A stretch of 64,000 bases of DNA from G963668605 sp963668605 (GCA_963668605.1 OY764903.1:5394001-5458000); one strand, 5' to 3'; positions 42,771-51,950 are shown, counted from the first letter of the stretch. The notes: generated by a model from the sequence alone, not told the origin. Numbers and translations: made by a program.

Positions 42771-43886
42771 ATGGAGATCTTTTATTTTACAGGCACCGGA
42801 AGCGGATCCTACAAATGGCGAACCGGAATTCCGGCGAAATACCTCGAACGCCGGGGCCACACCGTCCGGACATACAAGCCGCATGCGGGAGGTACGGTTC
42901 CCGACGCGATTGTGTTTTCGCGCTCATACCATGTCGATGTCCGCCGCTTGTTTGGCTGGTGCAAGCAACATCAGGTCCGGGTGGTGTACGACACCGATGA
43001 TGCGATCGACCTGATCCCACGCGAGAATGTAGCCCACTATTTAACGGGGCAGGAGCAGCTAGACGCCGCGGAGTTCATGCTCAAGCATGCGGACGTGGTG
43101 ACCACCACCACACCGGAGTTGGCGGTGCACCTGCGGAGTAGAAATCCGAATGTGGTCGTGATCCCGAATAGCGTGGATCCGGAGGAGTGGCAGAGTCTTC
43201 CACGGGAGAAACGCGCACGGCGCCGGTTAGGATGGACCGGCGGAGCTACGCATTTTCTCGATCTGGCGGTGACGCTTGATGCCATCGCCGACCTACAGCG
43301 AAAACACGACTTCGAGTTCGTGATCCAAGGCATTACGGACCTGCCGAGCGTTCGAGAGTTGTATGACGGGGCGTTCCTCGCCCACGGAAGAAGTTTTCGG
43401 GAAACGCCGGTGGGGCGTGCGATCAAGGTCTTCCTGGACAAGACGGCGAGGATCAAGTACCAGTTTCATCCGCATGTCGCGGTGGAGGCGCACGCGGCCA
43501 AGATCTGCGAGCTTGGTCTCGATATCGGCATAGCGCCACTGGCCGAGGATGCGTTTAACCGTCACAAGAGCTGCATCAAGTTTTACGAGTACGCCATGGC
43601 TGGCGCTGTCACGGTTGCTTCGAACGTGATCCCGTACGCCACCGAGGTATCGCTGACTTGCAGAAACACGTTCCGGCACTGGAAGGAAGGCCTAGAGTCG
43701 GTTCTCGATGCCGATTTGTGTGCCATCTGGCGTCAACAGCATGACTGGGTGCTCAGTTGCCGCAACATCCAGAACACGGTCAGTCTCTGGGAAGAGGCGC
43801 TGACCGGTGGTGAGCAGGATCGGCTCTACGCGGAGCAACCGGTTCCGTGTCTGACCAGCAGCTACGAAGCATCAGTCCTGAATTAG
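42771..43886 (+). CDS. Glycosyltransferase in the flagellar cluster
   Basis: This 371-residue GT-B type (GT4-like) transferase begins MEIFYFTGTGSGSYKWRTGI. It has YDTDDAIDLIPRENVA, VIPNSVDPEEW and the nucleotide-sugar region LDIGIAPLAEDAFNRHKSCI followed by KFYEYAMAGAVTVASNV. The ATG at 42771 has GGAGGGG upstream; a longer frame from 42675 overlaps the previous gene. Position between fliC-fliD and flgB suggests flagellin glycosylation, which remains an inference. Confidence 0.8.
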   Translation: MEIFYFTGTGSGSYKWRTGIPAKYLERRGHTVRTYKPHAGGTVPDAIVFSRSYHVDVRRLFGWCKQHQVRVVYDTDDAIDLIPRENVAHYLTGQEQLDAAEFMLKHADVVTTTTPELAVHLRSRNPNVVVIPNSVDPEEWQSLPREKRARRRLGWTGGATHFLDLAVTLDAIADLQRKHDFEFVIQGITDLPSVRELYDGAFLAHGRSFRETPVGRAIKVFLDKTARIKYQFHPHVAVEAHAAKICELGLDIGIAPLAEDAFNRHKSCIKFYEYAMAGAVTVASNVIPYATEVSLTCRNTFRHWKEGLESVLDADLCAIWRQQHDWVLSCRNIQNTVSLWEEALTGGEQDRLYAEQPVPCLTSSYEASVLN

Positions 43887-43900
43887 TTCCGCTCAGAACA

Positions 43901-43950
43901 GCCAAAGCGTCGAGATTTCATCGATTTCGTCGTGGGCTCGACGCTCTGGC
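43901..43950. repeat. 14-base imperfect inverted repeat upstream of flgB
   Basis: GCCAAAGCGTCGAG (43901-43914) pairs with CTCGACGCTCTGGC (43937-43950), with one mismatch, around a 22-base loop. No T run follows. It may end the glycosyltransferase transcript or, lying about 35-85 bases upstream of the flgB -24/-12 site, act as an activator site. Confidence 0.45.
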
Positions 43951-43985
43951 CCTCCTCATTACGCGCTAACTCCCTATTTTTCAGT

Positions 43986-44003
43986 TTGGTGCGAGACTTG
44001 CAT
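43986..44003 (+). promoter_or_regulatory. Sigma-54 (-24/-12) promoter of the flgB operon
   Basis: TTGGTGCGAGACTTGCAT has GG (43988-43989) and GC (44000-44001) ten bases apart and a perfect TTGCA -12 element. The predicted start, about 44012-44013, lies only three or four bases before the flgB ATG, so the mRNA could be nearly leaderless. Confidence 0.6.
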
Positions 44004-44015
44004 TGCTGTGGGATC

Positions 44016-44351
44016 ATGTTCGAACGCATTGCAGGAAATCTCGAACACTTCATGGATGCGCTTAGCGCCAGGCAGCGCGTCGTCGCTTCCAATATCGCCA
44101 ACGCAGACACCCCTGGTTACCGAACGCAGGATGTCAATTTCCGCGACGATTTCAGTTCGGCCTTGAGCGGCCGGCCGGAGACCGTCGAAGTCGGCGGACT
44201 CGAATCCAAGACCGACGGCAACAACGTGAGCCTCGATCGTGAGGCACGGTTGCTCGCGGAAAACGCACTTCGATTCAACATTGCGGCGCAACTGACACGG
44301 AGCCAGATCCGCTTAGTTCGCTCAGCCATTCAAGAGGGCAGGAACGCATGA
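44016..44351 (+). CDS. flgB: Flagellar basal-body rod protein FlgB
   Basis: This 111-residue proximal-rod subunit carries MDALSARQRVVASNIANADT followed by PGYRTQDVNF, the FlgB version of the rod motif. The C-terminus ends LTRSQIRLVRSAIQEG. ATG 44016 is supported by the rod motif spacing; the frame stays open further upstream through the promoter. It heads flgB-flgC-fliE-fliF-fliG-fliH-fliI-fliJ and overlaps flgC by four bases. Confidence 0.93.
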   Translation: MFERIAGNLEHFMDALSARQRVVASNIANADTPGYRTQDVNFRDDFSSALSGRPETVEVGGLESKTDGNNVSLDREARLLAENALRFNIAAQLTRSQIRLVRSAIQEGRNA

Positions 44352-44785
44352 GTCTATTCTCCGCACTATCCGTCAGCGCGTCCGGTCTTACCGCGCAGCG
44401 CACGCGCGCCCAGATTCTGGTCGAAAATCTCGCCAACTCCGAGACTACCCGCACCGCCGCAGGAGGTCCGTATCGCCGCAAGGATGTGGTCTTCCGCTCG
44501 GAAGAGGCGCAAGCCAGCTTCGGTTCGGTATTCGCTACGTCGCTCGGCGGCGCCGGCACCGGCGTCGCAATCGACAGCGTGGTTACAGACAATCGCGAAC
44601 CGGAGACGCGATACATCCCCGGCCATCCGGACGCGGACAAGGACGGCTTTGTAGCGTTTCCAAGAATCAACCAGGCAGAAGACATGGTGGATTTGATGGG
44701 AGCATCGCGCTCTTATCAAGCCAACGTGGCGGCCATGTCGAGTGTCAAGGACATGATCCAGCGCTCCATCGATCTGCTCCGTTAA
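44348..44785 (+). CDS. flgC: Flagellar basal-body rod protein FlgC
   Basis: This 145-residue proximal-rod subunit starts MSLFSALSVSASGLTAQRTR and has VENLANSETTRTAAGGPYRR. The C-terminal EDMVDLMGASRSYQANVAAM is the FlgC hallmark. Normal family length. It overlaps flgB by four bases and precedes fliE by 13. Confidence 0.95.
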   Translation: MSLFSALSVSASGLTAQRTRAQILVENLANSETTRTAAGGPYRRKDVVFRSEEAQASFGSVFATSLGGAGTGVAIDSVVTDNREPETRYIPGHPDADKDGFVAFPRINQAEDMVDLMGASRSYQANVAAMSSVKDMIQRSIDLLR

Positions 44786-44798
44786 AGGTCAACCGATC

Positions 44799-45095
44799 AT
44801 GTCCATGAGCATCTCAGCCATCCAGAAGATCGCTATCCCAGAGGCTATTAACGCCGCGCCGAAAGCGCAGGAAACGAATGCGTTCCGGTCGGCCCTCGAC
44901 GGCGCCGTCCAGCAGTTGGGTAACTCGAGCGCCGCGGCGGAGCAGTCCGTGCAGCAGTTCCTGTCCGGTTCGGCCGAGGACTTGCACAGTACCGCTCTCA
45001 CGGTCCAAAGAGCTGAACTCGAATTCGAACTGGCGCTGCAAGTACGCAATAAGGTGGTGCAGGCTTATCAGGAAATCATGAGGATGCAGGTCTGA
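44799..45095 (+). CDS. fliE: MS-ring/rod adaptor FliE
   Basis: This 98-residue protein joins the MS ring to the rod. The conserved C-terminal half reads LHSTALTVQRAELEFELALQ followed by VRNKVVQAYQEIMRMQV, the FliE signature. The N-terminal half is variable. Position between flgC and fliF is standard. Confidence 0.93.
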   Translation: MSMSISAIQKIAIPEAINAAPKAQETNAFRSALDGAVQQLGNSSAAAEQSVQQFLSGSAEDLHSTALTVQRAELEFELALQVRNKVVQAYQEIMRMQV

Positions 45096-45114
45096 GCGTC
45101 CTTGAAACACTGAC

Positions 45115-46767
45115 ATGGATCAATTTCGCAACCTTCTTTCGAGTCTCTCGCTTCGACAACGCATCACGATCGTGGTGGTTGCGGCAATGGTCTGCGGGGC
45201 TCTGTTCGCATTTTCGCGCTGGCAACGCGAACAGGATTTCAAGCCGCTGTTTTCCGGCTTGTCTTCTGAAGACGCCTCGGCCATTGTGCGCCGCCTGAAG
45301 GAGTCAGCTACCGAATTCCGGATTTCAGATAACGGCACTACGGTGCTGGTGCCTTCCGGCCGTGTTGCCGAGGCTCGACTGGAATTAGCCGGAGCGGGAC
45401 TTCCCAAGAGCGGCCGCATCGGATTCGAACTGTTTGATCGAACCAACTTCGGGATGACCGATTTCACGGAGCACGTGAATCTCCGGCGCGCCGTGGAAGG
45501 CGAACTGGAGCGCTCAGTCATGGCGATGGGCGAGGTGGAAGCTGCACGGGTTCACGTCAGCTTTCAAAAGGACTCTGTGTTTCTTGAGTCGAGACAGCCC
45601 GCCAAAGCGAGCGTACTCCTTAAACTCAGGCCCGGCGCACGCCTGTCGCAGCAAAACGTGATGGCCATCAACCACCTGGTCGCCAGTGCGGTGGAGGGAT
45701 TGTCTCCGGACGGCGTTTCGGTGTTGGACATGAAAGGCAATCTGTTGGGGCGGCCCAAGCGAGTGGCTGCCCAGGACGCGACTGCGCTCTCGGACGACCA
45801 GTTGGAATATGAACAAAAACTGGAAAAAGCGCTGCTGGCTAAGATCAACACGACCCTGGAGCCGGTTTTCGGCTCGGAGAAATTTCGGGCCGTGGTTTCC
45901 GCCGAATGCGATTTTACGAGTGGAGAGTTGAGCGAGGAGACATTTGATCCGAGCAGTTCGGTGATGCTGACGTCGCAAAAAACGGAAGACGTGCTGGGCG
46001 GGAGCACCTCCGGCGGCATTCCCGGTACAGCCTCGGCGCTGCCCAAACCCAATCCACGCAGCGCCGGCGGTACGTCTTCCGGACGTGTCACCGAGAACAT
46101 CACCTATCAGACCAGCCGAAAGGTCCGGCACAGCAAGCTGCCGCAAGCGCTGATCAAGAAATTGTCCGTCTCCGTCCTGCTCGATCAAGGCGTCCGGTGG
46201 GAGGGCAAGCAGAAGGTTCTTGTGCCGCCGTCACCGGAATCGGTCAAGGTGGTTAAGGATCTGGTCACCGCGGCGGTGGGATTGAATGCCGGGCGGGGAG
46301 ACCAGATGATCGTCGAGTCGCTGCCGTTCGAATCCTCTGTGAACATGGAGTTTCCAGAAGCAGCCAATCCAGCGACATCGGTCCGTACGCCCAAAGCCGT
46401 GGGTTGGCAGGAGCAATTGAAGCAGAACCCGAACGGCCTGTGGATGCTGGGAGCAGCGGTCTTCGTAGTGCTGTTACTGGCCGCCGGCGCGTTCCGGCAT
46501 TTCAGGCGCGTGGCCGTGCCGGCCGTGCGGGCTGGCGTGCGCCCAGCGATCGCGGCTTCGAAGAGCGACAAGTTGCCTGCAGCGATTCCAGTTGACGGCG
46601 CCGCCCCTCAATCAAGTGCGGCTGTGGGCGCGGGAGAGTTTCAGCGGATGCTGAACCCCAGCGAGAAGAGTGTCGATCTCCTGCTGGTGCAGGCGCGCGA
46701 CATGGCGAAGAAGGACGTGAACCGCTCTGTCGTCGCCCTGCGCGATTGGGTGGAAGAGCGCGGATAA
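45115..46767 (+). CDS. fliF: Flagellar MS-ring protein FliF
   Basis: This 550-residue protein forms the inner-membrane MS ring that nucleates the basal body. First membrane segment about residues 18-38. RBM domains include FKPLFSGLSSEDASAIVRRL and GFELFDRTNFGMTDFTEHVN, VHVSFQKDSVFLESRQPAKA. A second membrane segment (GLWMLGAAVFVVLLLAAGAF) lies near 440-460, followed by a cytoplasmic tail ending VVALRDWVEE, the FliG-binding region. Confidence 0.96.
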   Translation: MDQFRNLLSSLSLRQRITIVVVAAMVCGALFAFSRWQREQDFKPLFSGLSSEDASAIVRRLKESATEFRISDNGTTVLVPSGRVAEARLELAGAGLPKSGRIGFELFDRTNFGMTDFTEHVNLRRAVEGELERSVMAMGEVEAARVHVSFQKDSVFLESRQPAKASVLLKLRPGARLSQQNVMAINHLVASAVEGLSPDGVSVLDMKGNLLGRPKRVAAQDATALSDDQLEYEQKLEKALLAKINTTLEPVFGSEKFRAVVSAECDFTSGELSEETFDPSSSVMLTSQKTEDVLGGSTSGGIPGTASALPKPNPRSAGGTSSGRVTENITYQTSRKVRHSKLPQALIKKLSVSVLLDQGVRWEGKQKVLVPPSPESVKVVKDLVTAAVGLNAGRGDQMIVESLPFESSVNMEFPEAANPATSVRTPKAVGWQEQLKQNPNGLWMLGAAVFVVLLLAAGAFRHFRRVAVPAVRAGVRPAIAASKSDKLPAAIPVDGAAPQSSAAVGAGEFQRMLNPSEKSVDLLLVQARDMAKKDVNRSVVALRDWVEERG

Positions 46768-46779
46768 CAGTCAATAATC

Positions 46780-47802
46780 ATGCTTCCAGTGCCTCAAACG
46801 CAATCCATGTCCGGCGTGCAAAAAGCCGCCGTACTTCTGATCACCTTGGGTGATCACAGCAGCGCGGAACTGCTTCGCCACCTCGGTGAAGAATCCGCGC
46901 ATCGGGTGAGTTCCGCAATCGCGGATCTTCCGCCGCTATCGCCGGACGACGTCCGGTCGGTTCTCGAAGAGTTCTGCGAGAAGGCAAGCGTGGCGGTGCA
47001 TACACCGCGTGGCGGAATGGCGGTTTCAAGAAAACTGCTGACCGAGGCTTTCGGCTCCGACACGGGGGACAAAATCCTGGAGAAGCTGCCCGGCGCAAAA
47101 AAAGCCTCGCCCGGCGTCGACTCGCTGCAGAAGGCCGACCCGCAGCAACTGGCTCGGTTCGTTCACCATGAACATCCGCAGACGATCGCCCTGGTGCTGT
47201 CCTCGATGAACCCCAGTCAGGCGGCGGGCTTGCTGTCCTCACTTTCTCCGGAGCTGCGCATGGACGTTGCGTCGCGAATGGGAAACCTCGAACAGATTTC
47301 GACGGAAATGGCGGAAAGAGTCGCGGTTCTGATCGGCGAAAAGCTGAACTCGCTGAAACAGCGAAAGCGCCAGCCCTTTGGGGGTGTCCGGTCGCTGGCT
47401 GAAATCCTGAATTACATGGAACCCGCGACTTCCACCGAGCTGCTGTCCGGACTCACTCAGACGAACAGCCAACTGGCCGGCTCGGTGCGAGGCCTGATGT
47501 TCACATTCGACGAATTCAAAAACATCAGCGCCACCGGACTGCGGGAGCTTACTTCGAAACTCGATCGCAAGATGCTGATGACCAGCCTCAAGGGAACCTC
47601 GCATCCGCTCAGGCAACATTTCATGAGCACAATGTCGCCTCGCGCGGCGGAAATGCTCAAGGAAGATATGGAGGCCCTCGGCCCCGTGAAGATCAAGGAT
47701 GTAGCAGCCGCGCAGCAGCAGATTATCGCGCTCGCCCGCAAGTTGGAAGAGGACGGAGTGATCAGCATGAAGGGGTCGACGGAGGAACAGTATGTCGATT
47801 AA
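46780..47802 (+). CDS. fliG: Flagellar motor switch protein FliG
   Basis: This 340-residue C-ring protein binds FliF and FliM and contacts MotA to generate torque. N-terminal SGVQKAAVLLITLGDHSSAE, middle-domain segment HPQTIALVLSSMNP (the EHPQ motif), and C-terminal MFTFDEFKNISATGLRELTS with the charged torque helix region. Length is normal. Its end overlaps fliH by eleven bases. Confidence 0.96.
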   Translation: MLPVPQTQSMSGVQKAAVLLITLGDHSSAELLRHLGEESAHRVSSAIADLPPLSPDDVRSVLEEFCEKASVAVHTPRGGMAVSRKLLTEAFGSDTGDKILEKLPGAKKASPGVDSLQKADPQQLARFVHHEHPQTIALVLSSMNPSQAAGLLSSLSPELRMDVASRMGNLEQISTEMAERVAVLIGEKLNSLKQRKRQPFGGVRSLAEILNYMEPATSTELLSGLTQTNSQLAGSVRGLMFTFDEFKNISATGLRELTSKLDRKMLMTSLKGTSHPLRQHFMSTMSPRAAEMLKEDMEALGPVKIKDVAAAQQQIIALARKLEEDGVISMKGSTEEQYVD

Positions 47803-48472
47803 GATCCACCGCAGACCGGCGTCGATCACGGTGCGGGAGTTTCACTGGCCGACGGTTGAGGCTGGGCGGCGTACCCAGCAGGAACGTCCTCACGTTGGCT
47901 CGAAATCCAGCCTTGCTGCGGGCGCGTGTGGCGAGGATCAGCGTGCGCCGAAAGAACAGTTCGAATCCGATCTGCACAGAAGGTGCGAAGAAGCCTATCA
48001 ACGCGGAGTCGAGGAAGCTCGAACGGAGCTGCAGGCCGAGCGGGATGCCGAGGTCCAGCCGATGCTCGACAGACTCACGCAGAGTCTGCAGAATATCACT
48101 GCCTATCGTTCGCTCGTCCATCAACAAGCAGAATCGGAAATCGTACGCCTGGCCATCGCGATTGCGCGCCGGGTGATCCATCGAGAGCTCACGCTCGATC
48201 CCGACTCGATTCAAGGATTGGTGAAAGCGGCCCTCCAGAAGCTGCAGTCACGAGAGATTCAACGAGTACGCCTGCACAAAGCGCAGGAAGGCGTAGTGCG
48301 GGAGTGTCTATTGAAGTGCGTCCCGGGATCGGGCATTCAGATCGTAGTGGATCCGGGGCTGCAACTTGGCGACGTGATCTTTGAAACGGCACAGGGAGAC
48401 CTTGACGCATCCATTGACACCCAACTCCGGGAAATCGAGAGAGGCTTTGCCGACCGCTTGGAGATAGGGTGA
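47792..48472 (+). CDS. fliH: Flagellar export stator FliH
   Basis: This 226-residue ATPase stator links FliI to the C ring. The central helix contains RRCEEAYQRGVEEARTELQA (about 67-86), with the G-x3-A type pattern typical of FliH, and the C-terminal domain has EIVRLAIAIARRVIHRELTL and GIQIVVDPGLQLGDVIFET. The N-terminal 60 residues are variable. It overlaps both fliG and fliI. Confidence 0.9.
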   Translation: MSIKIHRRPASITVREFHWPTVEAGRRTQQERPHVGSKSSLAAGACGEDQRAPKEQFESDLHRRCEEAYQRGVEEARTELQAERDAEVQPMLDRLTQSLQNITAYRSLVHQQAESEIVRLAIAIARRVIHRELTLDPDSIQGLVKAALQKLQSREIQRVRLHKAQEGVVRECLLKCVPGSGIQIVVDPGLQLGDVIFETAQGDLDASIDTQLREIERGFADRLEIG

Positions 48473-49806
48473 CGATGACCAGCACGCAGCCGATCGACTT
48501 CAATCCCTACCATGCGGGACTTCGTGAAACGGAACTGTTGCCGTGGACCGGGCATGTGACCCAGATGGTGGGACTGCTCGTCGAGTCGCTCGGCCCTTCG
48601 GTCGGAATCGGCGATTTTTGTGAGATTGTGACCACCAGTGGACGGGTGATCCGGGCGCAGGTGGTCGGTTTCCGCAATGGCAGAGTTCTGTCCATGCCTT
48701 TGGAGGAAACGGATGGATTGCAGTTAGGAGACAGGATCGTAGCCCGCCCCGAAGCAGGACGGCTATGGGTTGGATCGAGTCTCCTGGGCCGCGTACTGGA
48801 CGGATTCGGACATCCGCTGGATGGCGGGCGTCCGTTCCACAAAGAGGAGCAGCGGAGCCTTTATGCGGCCCCGCCGAACCCACTCACCAGAACGCACATC
48901 ACGGAACAACTAGTCACTGGAATCAAGGCGATCGACGGACTCCTGCCGTGCGGGAAAGGGCAGAGAGTCGGGATCTTTGGAGGCAGCGGCGTGGGAAAGA
49001 GCACGCTGCTCGGCGCTATGTCGCGCCGCAACTCCGCGGATGTGACCGTAATCGCCCTGATCGGAGAACGCAACCGCGAAGTGCGGGCTTTCCTTGATCA
49101 CGAACTTGGTCCGGAAGGGCTCAAACGCTCCGTCGTGGTGGTGGCAACATCCGACCGGCCGGCTCCGGTACGCGTCCGGGCGAGCTTTGTGGCGCTGGCG
49201 ATCGCCGAGTACTTCCGCGATACCGGGGCCAACGTGCTGTTCATCATGGACTCGGTCACGCGCCTGGCCATGGCCCAAAGAGAGATCGGACTGGCGGCGG
49301 GCGAACCCCCGAGCCAGAAGGGATACACTCCCTCGGTGTTCGCATTGCTGCCGAAGTTGTTTGAACGAGCAGGCAATTTCGAGCGCGGTTCCATCACAGG
49401 ATTTTTTACGGTGCTGGTAGAGGCCGACGACTTCAATGAGCCTATTTGCGACGCGGTTAGAGGCATCCTGGATGGACACACCATCCTATCCCGCGACCTG
49501 GCTGCGGCAGGGCACTATCCAGCCATTGATGTTCTGAACTCCGTGAGCCGCTTGCAGAGTCAGATCTCGCGTCCCAGCCAACTACAGTCGGCCAGGAGGG
49601 TCCGGGAGGCGCTGGCGGCTTATCATAATGCGCAGGATCTGATCCAGCTAGGCGCTCATGTGACCGGCGCCAATCCGAAGCTGGACGCCAGCATTCAACA
49701 CCGGCCGCAAATTCTTCAATTTCTGCAACAGGACTCCCAAGCCCACGTGCCGTTGGAAGAGACTCTCTTCCAACTGGATGCAGTCGCCGGTCTTGTCAAC
49801 CAATGA
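48469..49806 (+). CDS. fliI: Flagellum-specific ATPase FliI
   Basis: This 445-residue F1-beta-like ATPase energises protein export. Walker A GIFGGSGVGKSTLL (about residues 161-174), Walker B in NVLFIMDSVTRLAMAQREIG, and the family block GEPPSQKGYTPSVFALLPKL. Start is GTG at 48469, which overlaps the fliH stop by four bases; an ATG at 48475 is an alternative. The stop overlaps fliJ by ATGA. Confidence 0.96.
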   Translation: MTMTSTQPIDFNPYHAGLRETELLPWTGHVTQMVGLLVESLGPSVGIGDFCEIVTTSGRVIRAQVVGFRNGRVLSMPLEETDGLQLGDRIVARPEAGRLWVGSSLLGRVLDGFGHPLDGGRPFHKEEQRSLYAAPPNPLTRTHITEQLVTGIKAIDGLLPCGKGQRVGIFGGSGVGKSTLLGAMSRRNSADVTVIALIGERNREVRAFLDHELGPEGLKRSVVVVATSDRPAPVRVRASFVALAIAEYFRDTGANVLFIMDSVTRLAMAQREIGLAAGEPPSQKGYTPSVFALLPKLFERAGNFERGSITGFFTVLVEADDFNEPICDAVRGILDGHTILSRDLAAAGHYPAIDVLNSVSRLQSQISRPSQLQSARRVREALAAYHNAQDLIQLGAHVTGANPKLDASIQHRPQILQFLQQDSQAHVPLEETLFQLDAVAGLVNQ

Positions 49807-50246
49807 AAGCTTTCCGGTTCCCGCTCGAACGCGTGATGCAGTGGCGTAAGCTGCAACTGGATATGGAGCATTCCACTTTGCAGCTCCGCATCGAGGAGCT
49901 GCGCCAACTTGCCGCAGCCAGGGATCTCCTGGAAAGAGCGATCCATCAGTCTGAGGCGAAGCTGCGAGACCGGGCCGACCTCACCGGTTCGGATCTCAAC
50001 GCCCAAGGGAACTTTCTGCGCACCTCCGCGGCCAAGCGGACTGACCTGGCGCAAAAGTTTCGCTCGTGCGAGGAGCGGGTACGGACTCAAAGAAAAAAGT
50101 ACCAGGATGCGCAGCGCAATTTCCGATTGCTGGAAATGCTGAAGGCGGACCGCCGTCAGGAGTGGAGCCGCGCTTTCGATAAGGAACTGGAGGATCTCGC
50201 AGCCGAGTCCCACCTGTCCCAACTCCGGCTGGGTTGCCGCGGCTAG
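49803..50246 (+). CDS. fliJ: Flagellar export protein FliJ
   Basis: This 147-residue coiled-coil protein is almost wholly helical and charged. It starts MKAFRFPLERVMQWRKLQLD, the FliJ N-terminal pattern F-x-F-x-L-x-x-V. It links FliI to the export gate and escorts chaperones. It is the last gene of the flgB operon; its final four bases overlap the convergent motB. fliK, which often follows, is absent here. Confidence 0.88.
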   Translation: MKAFRFPLERVMQWRKLQLDMEHSTLQLRIEELRQLAAARDLLERAIHQSEAKLRDRADLTGSDLNAQGNFLRTSAAKRTDLAQKFRSCEERVRTQRKKYQDAQRNFRLLEMLKADRRQEWSRAFDKELEDLAAESHLSQLRLGCRG

Positions 50247-51076
50247 TGTGACACGCGCTTGATCGGGTACTCCGGCCCAAGCGTTCCTTTGACTGGTTCC
50301 GGCCCGTTCTTGATGTAGTACTGATTTAGCACCACGATATCGACCCGGCGGTTCCGCCCTCTGCCCTCGGCAGTGTCATTGGACACCATGGGAACGGTCT
50401 CGGCATATCCTGCGATGGCCAGTCTCTCCCTGGAAACACCGTAATCCTCCGATAGCATCTTGAGTAGGGCAATGGCGCGAGCAGCGGACAGATCCCAGTT
50501 GCTGTGAAAACGGGCAGTGGAGATTGGAACGGAATCCGTATGACCCTCCAACCGCACGGGGTTTGGCACGGCATTCAGGGTCTTGGCGAGCGATACAATC
50601 ACCGGCCTGGTCTTCGGATCGATCGAATCTTCACCCGACGGGAAAAACGCAGCCTGTTGAAGAGTGATCACCAAGCCGCGTGGCTGCATGCTCACAACCA
50701 CCTTGCCATCCTTTATCTCCTTTTCGAGGTCCGCCGTGAGCGTGCGAAGAGAAGGTGAGAGTTCCATCAGTTCGGGCGCTCCCTCCTTGGTTGATCGCTG
50801 AGCGCCGCCTGGGCCCTTCATCAAGGCGTTGCCTTGCCCTTTGTCGTCGACGGTTCCGCCAAGCACCTTCGCGACGGCCGGAGTGGCACTGATTGAGGTG
50901 CCTTGGTCAATGGCGCGCTGGACGGATTCAGAGATCTGGTGCGCTTTCGACTTGTCGGTCTGCGAGGAAGCGAACATCACCACGAAGAAGGCGAATAGCA
51001 GCGTAATGAAGTCGGCGTACGAGATCATCCACCGCTCGTGGTTCTCTTGTTCGGCGTGCTTTCGATGAATAGCCAT
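50243..51076 (-). CDS. motB: Flagellar motor stator protein MotB
   Basis: This 277-residue protein has a single membrane helix with the proton-binding Asp in RWMISYADFITLLFAFFVVM (about residues 15-34), followed by a plug region and a C-terminal OmpA-like peptidoglycan-binding domain (LEGHTDSVPISTARFHSNWD; YAETVPMVSNDTAEGRGRNR). It anchors the stator to the cell wall. Its start lies three bases after motA. The conserved Asp context fits a proton-type motor, though sodium use is not excluded. Confidence 0.95.
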   Translation of the reverse strand: MAIHRKHAEQENHERWMISYADFITLLFAFFVVMFASSQTDKSKAHQISESVQRAIDQGTSISATPAVAKVLGGTVDDKGQGNALMKGPGGAQRSTKEGAPELMELSPSLRTLTADLEKEIKDGKVVVSMQPRGLVITLQQAAFFPSGEDSIDPKTRPVIVSLAKTLNAVPNPVRLEGHTDSVPISTARFHSNWDLSAARAIALLKMLSEDYGVSRERLAIAGYAETVPMVSNDTAEGRGRNRRVDIVVLNQYYIKNGPEPVKGTLGPEYPIKRVSH

Positions 51077-51079
51077 AGG

Positions 51080-51940
51080 CTAGCCTTCGGCCGAGGCCGG
51101 TCGAGCCCCGCTGGGCGCTTTCTGAGCGGCTCCCTTGGTCTTCGCCGATCCCGATGAGTACATGTCATAGGAATCCAATCGCATTCGGATCACCTTCGGA
51201 TTGAGGCCCTCGGCGATTCCAACCACGCCGTCGAGCATAAGTTCCTTCATCAAACTGGTCTGGCGCATTCGAGATTTGATCTTGGACGCGAAGGGAATGA
51301 ACACAATGTTGGCTATGCCCACTCCGTACACCGTTGCGACGAAAGCGACGGCGATGCCTTTTCCGACTTCTTCAATGTTCTCGAGGTTTTTCATTACCTG
51401 AATCAGCCCCATCACAGCGCCGATGATGCCGACGGTTGGTGCATAGCCGCCAGCCGCCTCGTACACTTTCGCTTCCGACTCGGTGTGCTGCTCGGCGAGC
51501 ACAATGTCCAGTTCCATCATCTTTCGAAGGTCCTGGATGTCGGTGCCGTCGATCACGAGAGTCAGCGCCTTCTTTAGAAACGGATCCGCGATCAATTCCA
51601 CGTCGGCTTCCAAGCTCACGACGCCGCTCTTTCTAGCTTTGTTGGAATAAGCGAGAATCTCCTCGATCAATTTCTGAGGCGCAAGGCTCTGGTCAATCAG
51701 GACCGATTTAAGGTGCTTCATCGCGCCAAGTAGGTGAGGGAGCGGAGTGGTCACCATGACTGCGCCAAGGGTTCCGCCGATCACAATGATTGCCGCTGTG
51801 ATCTGTGCGACGTCCTTGATCTCGCCTTTTTCCAAAATCAGGCCGCCGAGGATGGCGCCCAGAGCCACCACAAGGCCCAGGAGAGTCGCAAGATCCAGTT
51901 TCGTGGAAGTCGCGTTGGATTTTGGTTTTGATTCTGCCAT
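51080..51940 (-). CDS. motA: Flagellar motor stator protein MotA
   Basis: This 286-residue stator subunit has four membrane segments: LATLLGLVVALGAILGGLIL and ITAAIIVIGGTLGAVMV near the N-terminus, APTVGIIGAVMGLIQVM and GIAVAFVATVYGVGIANIVF in the second half. The large cytoplasmic loop (about 70-160) carries charged residues that contact FliG. The 30-residue C-terminal tail is Ala/Lys/Pro-rich. It lies ten bases after flbD and is coupled with motB. Confidence 0.94.
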   Translation of the reverse strand: MAESKPKSNATSTKLDLATLLGLVVALGAILGGLILEKGEIKDVAQITAAIIVIGGTLGAVMVTTPLPHLLGAMKHLKSVLIDQSLAPQKLIEEILAYSNKARKSGVVSLEADVELIADPFLKKALTLVIDGTDIQDLRKMMELDIVLAEQHTESEAKVYEAAGGYAPTVGIIGAVMGLIQVMKNLENIEEVGKGIAVAFVATVYGVGIANIVFIPFASKIKSRMRQTSLMKELMLDGVVGIAEGLNPKVIRMRLDSYDMYSSGSAKTKGAAQKAPSGARPASAEG

Positions 51941-51950
51941 GTGGACCTGC

